A program made the position numbers and the translations under genes. A stretch of 64,000 nucleotides of DNA from Parapedobacter pyrenivorans_A (lineage in GTDB: Bacteria; Bacteroidota; Bacteroidia; Sphingobacteriales; Sphingobacteriaceae): positions 62,001-126,000 of the forward strand of contig NZ_JBHEUZ010000011.1 in assembly GCF_041925275.1 (NCBI RefSeq). The letters are read 5' to 3'. The notes under the pieces were generated by a model, which was given only the letters and a program-made list of their open reading frames with translations, was not told where the DNA came from and ran no database searches. Positions 61,287 to 64,000 of the stretch are shown piece after piece. Numbering within the stretch: the first letter of the stretch is position 1; the number at the start of each line of letters is the position of its first letter.

Positions 61287-61566
61287 TTAGCTAAAATCTT
61301 TGTACCTGGCGCTTTCGCGAATACCGCGCATTTTAGCTAAGTTTCTGCTGCTCCTTTGTTTTCAATGGCAGCAGAGAGATCGCTACATTCGCATTTTTGT
61401 GCGAATTTAGCTAAGTTTCTGCTGCTCCTTTGTTTTCAATGGCAGCAGAGAGATCGCTACATTCGCATTTTTGTGCGAATTTAGCTAAGTTTCTGCTGCT
61501 CCTTTGTTTTCAATGGCAGCAGAGAGATCGCTACATTCGCATTTTTGTGCGAATTTAGCTAAGTTT
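61287..61566. repeat. Three 74-bp tandem repeats with TTAGCTAA palindromes
   Basis: The palindrome TTAGCTAA occurs at 61287-61294, 61333-61340, 61407-61414, 61481-61488 and 61555-61562. The last four are spaced exactly 74 bp and enclose three almost identical units. Each unit has two hairpins: TCTGCTGC / GCAGCAGA (8-bp stem) and ATTCGCA / TGCGAAT (7-bp stem). The first palindrome is 46 bp from the next and has a diverged spacer. The repeats fill the divergent gap between GH92 and fabG, which otherwise holds only the GH92 -7 box. Confidence 0.92.
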
Positions 61567-61601
61567 GCACCGGAAATCCAAACGCATAGAAACAGCGAAT
61601 T

Positions 61602-62345
61602 ATGAAATTACTTGAAGGAAAGACCGCACTCATCACCGGGGCCTCGAAAGGCATCGGCCGCACCATAGCCGAAAAATTTGCCGAACAGGGCGCAAACGTG
61701 GCGTTCACCTATCTATCTTCCGTAGAAAAGGGCCAAGCCCTGGAACAGGAATTGCAGGCCCACGGCACCAAAGTGAAGGGATACCGGTCGGATGCTTCCC
61801 AATTCGAGGCGGCCGAGCAACTGGTCAATGACATCGTATCAGAGTTCGGAACGCTCGACATCGTGGTGAACAACGCGGGTATCACCAAAGACGGCTTGCT
61901 GCTCCGCATGACGGAGGACCAATGGGATGATGTGTTGGAAGTAAACCTCAAGTCGATATTCAACGTGACCAAAGCCGCGTCGCGGATCATGATGAAAAAC
62001 CGCAAGGGGGTGTTCATCAACATGAGTTCGGTGGTGGGTGTACAGGGCAATGCCGGGCAGGCGAACTATGCGGCTTCCAAGGCGGGTATTATCGGATTTT
62101 CCAAATCGGTAGCCAAAGAGCTCGGGTCGCGGAATATCCGCACCAACGTGATCGCTCCGGGGTTTATCCGCACAGAAATGACCGACGTACTGGACCCCAA
62201 GGTGGTAGAAGGCTGGGAAAAAGATATCCCCCTGAAACGTGCTGGCGAAACGGAAGACGTGGCCAACGCGTGCTTGTTCCTCGCATCGGACCTATCGGCC
62301 TACATCAATGGGCAGGTGCTGTCGGTCTGCGGGGGCATGCTTTAA
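61602..62345 (+). CDS. fabG: 3-oxoacyl-[acyl-carrier-protein] reductase
   Basis: 247 residues, close to the family length. TGASKGIGRTIAEKFAEQGANVAF (nucleotide loop 12-19), VVNNAGITKDGLLLRMTEDQWDDVLEVNLKS, INMSSVVGVQGNAGQANYAASKAGI (Ser and Y-x-x-x-K), and APGFIRTEMTDVL. NADPH-dependent reduction of beta-ketoacyl-ACP in fatty acid elongation. The combination with the DGLLLRM motif is diagnostic of FabG more than of generic SDRs. It follows the repeat array by about 35 nt. Confidence 0.9.
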   Translation: MKLLEGKTALITGASKGIGRTIAEKFAEQGANVAFTYLSSVEKGQALEQELQAHGTKVKGYRSDASQFEAAEQLVNDIVSEFGTLDIVVNNAGITKDGLLLRMTEDQWDDVLEVNLKSIFNVTKAASRIMMKNRKGVFINMSSVVGVQGNAGQANYAASKAGIIGFSKSVAKELGSRNIRTNVIAPGFIRTEMTDVLDPKVVEGWEKDIPLKRAGETEDVANACLFLASDLSAYINGQVLSVCGGML

Positions 62346-62396
62346 AAATTGGGGTGTTGGGGGGAATAATTACGTAAATTTCGTTTAACTTCGCGT

Positions 62397-62702
62397 ATGG
62401 TCGAAGGAAAAACAAAACCACAGTTTGACAAGCGTATCTTTTGGGACGTTGATGTGGACCGCTTGGATTTCGATAAGCGTGCGACTTTTGTTATCGAGCG
62501 GGTATTTGAACGGGGCGATGTGCAAGACATTCGAAATTGTAGACGGTATTATGGAGATGAGCGAATTACGACTGTCTTGTTAGCTGCAAAATTTTTACCG
62601 GATCACAGACTGCATTTAGCGAGCGCGGTGATAAACGCCCCTATAGAATCATTTCGATGCTACATCTTGAGACAATCGAACCCCGGACTTTCGCCTTATT
62701 AG
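62397..62702 (+). CDS. DUF6922-like protein, probable partner of an AbiE-type nucleotidyltransferase
   Basis: 101 residues. The pattern FDKRIFWDVDVDRLDFDKRATFVIERVFERGDVQDIRNCRRYYGDERI, then LHLASAVINAPIESFRCY, is that of the small Bacteroidota proteins encoded beside AbiEii/AbiGii-type nucleotidyltransferases, where they may act as antitoxin. It is more A+T-rich than its neighbours, suggesting transfer. Its 3' end overlaps the next gene by 46 nt. Because the partner is truncated, this gene is probably on its way to loss. Confidence 0.72.
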   Translation: MVEGKTKPQFDKRIFWDVDVDRLDFDKRATFVIERVFERGDVQDIRNCRRYYGDERITTVLLAAKFLPDHRLHLASAVINAPIESFRCYILRQSNPGLSPY

Positions 62703-62911
62703 AAAAATTACTTGGCTTGCCGGTACTCAATGATTTTCATTTGGTTGGAGGTACGGCACTTGCGTTAAAATACGGTCACCGAATTTCCATCGATTTGGAT
62801 TTGTTTGGACTCAAAGATTTTGATAAAAATCGGATAGTCGAAACGTTGTCGAATGAATTTGGTGACGCTTTCGTTCCTGAATTAACCAAAGAAAAATGGG
62901 CTATATTTTGA
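62657..62911 (+). pseudogene. Truncated AbiEii/AbiGii-family nucleotidyltransferase toxin
   Basis: 84 residues: HLVGGTALALKYGHRISIDLDLFG has the G-G-T-A-L and D-x-D nucleotidyltransferase motifs near residues 30-50, followed by DFDKNRIVETLSNEFGD. Full-length proteins run to about 200-250 residues and continue after the WAIF segment with a conserved region (for example C-F-I-x-x-x-K-V-D-I). Here a stop follows WAIF at once (62909-62911) and the next 350 nt hold an unrelated gene, so the C-terminal part has been lost. Abi enzymes abort phage infection by modifying tRNA or other targets. Confidence 0.72.
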
Positions 62912-62924
62912 ATCATCACACCCC

Positions 62925-63264
62925 ATGTCTTCCCAAAACCTCTTACAGCTTTACGATCGGGCTATTTCACACATCCGGCAGCACTTTATGGATGAACGGA
63001 TAGATCGGATAACGATTGCTGCAGCACTGGGGTGCTCCACCCGGCAAGCTTAGCCGGGCATTTGAGGGGCGGTCTCTTACCCTCAACGCTGCCCTCCGAT
63101 TGATGCGTCTATATAAGAGTCGGGAACTGCTGCGCCGGAAACGCCACCTCCCGATAGCGCGGATAGCCGCGATGGTTCATTTCCGCAATGCCAAGCACTT
63201 CGCCACGCAGTTCAAAAAACATTTCAGGTGCACGCCCAGCGAAGAACGGAAAGGGATGAAGTGA
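62925..63264 (+). pseudogene. Frameshifted AraC-type DNA-binding protein
   Basis: From ATG 62925 the frame encodes 42 codons (LQLYDRAISHIRQHFMDERIDR, then GCSTRQ) and stops at 63051-63053. A +1 shift near 63048 (an extra G in CAAGCTT) restores a continuous AraC HTH domain: GCSTRQLSRAFEGRS, LNAALRLMRLYKSRELLRRKRHLPIARIAA and FRNAKHFATQFKKHFRCTPSEER, to a stop at 63264. Without the extra G it would encode one protein of about 112 residues. The reading looks like a single-base insertion; a sequencing error in this copy is also possible. Confidence 0.75.
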
Positions 63265-63286
63265 ATATTTTCACCGGAGGCCCAAC

Positions 63287-63517
63287 CGTTCCGTTGAAAG
63301 TGTTAACTGTTCAGTCCGAAGTGTAAGCACATTGGTAAAAACTGCTAACTGTTCCGTCCGAAGTGTAAGCACTTTGGTGAAAACTGTTAACTGTTCCGTC
63401 CGAAGTGTAAGTACTTTGGTGAAAACTGCTAACTGTTCCGTCCGAAGTGCAAGCACTTTGGCAAAAACTGCTAACTGTTCCGTCCGAAGTGCAAGCACTT
63501 TGGTAAAAACTGCTAGC
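63287..63517. repeat. 42-bp minisatellite
   Basis: The GTCCGAAGTG core recurs at 63314, 63356, 63398, 63440 and 63482, exactly 42 bp apart, with degenerate edges. Each unit is six heptads (about GTTAACT-GTTCCGT-CCGAAGT-GTAAGCA-CTTTGGT-GAAAACT), so the period is a multiple of seven like the other elements in this window. Because 42 is divisible by 3, several frames stay open (for example LRTEQLAVFTKVLT on the minus strand, 63271-63498). These are not considered genes. Confidence 0.9.
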
Positions 63518-63763
63518 TATCGCGTTTTCCAATATTGCTTATTTATTTAGCCAAAAAACAGCCATATAGACACTTCAAACCTCATTTATCCACAATAAAT
63601 CACCAAAAAACAAACAAAAAAAAGGTTTGTATTTTCGCCAGTTTGCGGCGGTGTTTGGCAAAACAGCATTTAAATCTCGACCGGAAAACCGGCAAGGCGC
63701 ATCTGATTCCAAAGATGATCGCTACATTTAGACACCCTCGTATAAACCATAAATTATGCAACC
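63518..63763. other. A+T-rich intergenic stretch after the minisatellite
   Basis: No supported gene. It contains an A-rich run (63600-63622) and a GCATTTAAAT-like patch near 63666, but no recognisable promoter or RNA structure beyond chance. Confidence 0.4.
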
Positions 63764-63832
63764 ATGAAGAAAAGAGACAAAATCCTGGAAGATAATGACG
63801 TTGACAATCCCACTCTTTTTGAATACCCCTAA
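63764..63832 (+). CDS. Very small ORF of unknown status (22 residues)
   Basis: ATG 63764 to TAA 63832: 22 residues, highly charged (MKKRDKILEDNDVDNPTLFE). It ends 6 nt before the -7 box of the LuxE-like gene. No homology recognised; it could be a leader peptide or a chance frame. Confidence 0.25.
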   Translation: MKKRDKILEDNDVDNPTLFEYP

Positions 63833-63845
63833 AACACTACCTTTG
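63818..63845 (+). promoter_or_regulatory. Promoter of the LuxE-like gene, nearly leaderless
   Basis: TTTG (63818-63821), 16 nt, TACCTTTG (63838-63845), an exact -7 match with slightly short spacing. The ATG at 63852 starts where transcription is expected to begin, so the mRNA may be leaderless. Overlaps the 22-residue ORF. Confidence 0.6.
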
Positions 63846-63851
63846 CAGGGA

Positions 63852-64000
63852 TGAATAAGGAAATCTTCTCCATACGGACACGCCAAGCATTTGACGACGC
63901 GTGCATGCGGATATTCCACCACCAGGCCCGGCATTGTGCAGTTTACCGGAAGTACCTATCGTTCATCCGTATAGACCCTGCAACCATACAGCAACCCGAA
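63852..64000 (+). CDS. LuxE/PaaK-like acyl-protein synthetase (partial, N-terminus only)
   Basis: Only the first 49 codons are in the window: MNKEIFSIRTRQAFDDACMR, then IFHHQ...YRKYLSFIRIDPATI. The pattern (IFSI near the start, then an F-D/E-A-C/A-M/L-x-IF-x-Q segment and Y-x-x-Y) is that of the Bacteroidota LuxE-like acyltransferases of the PaaK/CapK superfamily, often linked to surface lipid or exopolysaccharide clusters. The rest is outside the window, so the function cannot be checked. Confidence 0.6.

Noticed and set aside
61331..61566. CRISPR array
   Set aside because: The 74-bp units are contiguous copies with no variable spacers and no cas genes are present.
63040..63060. Programmed frameshift in the AraC-type gene
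   Set aside because: No slippery heptamer or downstream structure was evident; a single inserted G is the simpler reading.
63271..63550. Small proteins with LRTEQL or SVRSVSTL repeats in the minisatellite
   Set aside because: Open in several frames on both strands because the 42-bp unit is a multiple of three; translated tandem repeats of this type are common misannotations in Bacteroidota.

Overview
The window comes from a Bacteroidota genome, most likely a member of the Sphingobacteriaceae (a Parapedobacter- or Pedobacter-like organism). This rests on gene content: a SusC/SusD pair, a type IX secretion (T9SS) type-B substrate with its PorP/SprF partner, GH92 and GH125 enzymes, a RemB/Wzi-like outer-membrane protein, and promoters of the Bacteroidota type (TTTG, about 19 bp, TAnnTTTG). 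The species itself is inferred, not shown. No tRNA, rRNA, CRISPR array, transposase or phage gene was seen.

Layout. 1-2000: divergent ribosomal protein operons, rplU-rpmA (minus, rpmA cut by the window edge) and rpsF-rpsR-rplI (plus), driven by two interlocked promoters. 2072-4918: three-gene proton-translocating transhydrogenase (pntAA-pntAB-pntB). 4919-5477: relic of a SusC-type N-terminal domain. 5478-10257: a susC-susD pair with an inferred leader of about 380 nt. 10771-13500: small LapA-like membrane protein, an OmpR-type two-component pair and a His-rich LEA-like lipoprotein. 13648-16409: folD and lepA. 16828-24392 (plus): GlxA-type regulator, a secreted protein of unknown function, an OmpA-type lipoprotein, purM, a RimB-like protease, rimK, an aromatic amino acid hydroxylase and lgt.

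24359-42634 (minus) is the most distinctive block. It holds two tandem paralogous TPR histidine kinases, a LytTR response regulator, a giant multidomain surface protein of about 4147 residues ending in a gliding-motility/T9SS type-B C-terminal domain, and a PorP/SprF-family protein. All five are on one strand and look like a dedicated sense-regulate-display-export module. 42741-51178: aroQ, a RemB/Wzi-like barrel, GH125 mannosidase, murI, an OmpA lipoprotein, a GH144-like glycoamylase-fold enzyme and accA.

51183-58890 is an oxidative (non-phosphorylating) deoxy-sugar operon, best read as L-fucose catabolism: fucP permease, mutarotase, UxaA-type dehydratase, two SDR dehydrogenases, an FAH-family hydrolase and a lactonase. 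A divergent AraC regulator faces it across a gap carrying three ATATTA elements on one helical face. GH92 follows. The end of the window (61191-64000) holds 74-bp tandem repeats, fabG, a decayed AbiE-like toxin locus, a frameshifted AraC gene, a 42-bp minisatellite and the start of a LuxE-like acyl-protein synthetase.

A second theme is a family of heptanucleotide-periodic elements found at five places. Each starts at or over the stop codon of one gene and lies between two genes on the same strand, in the same orientation relative to transcription.
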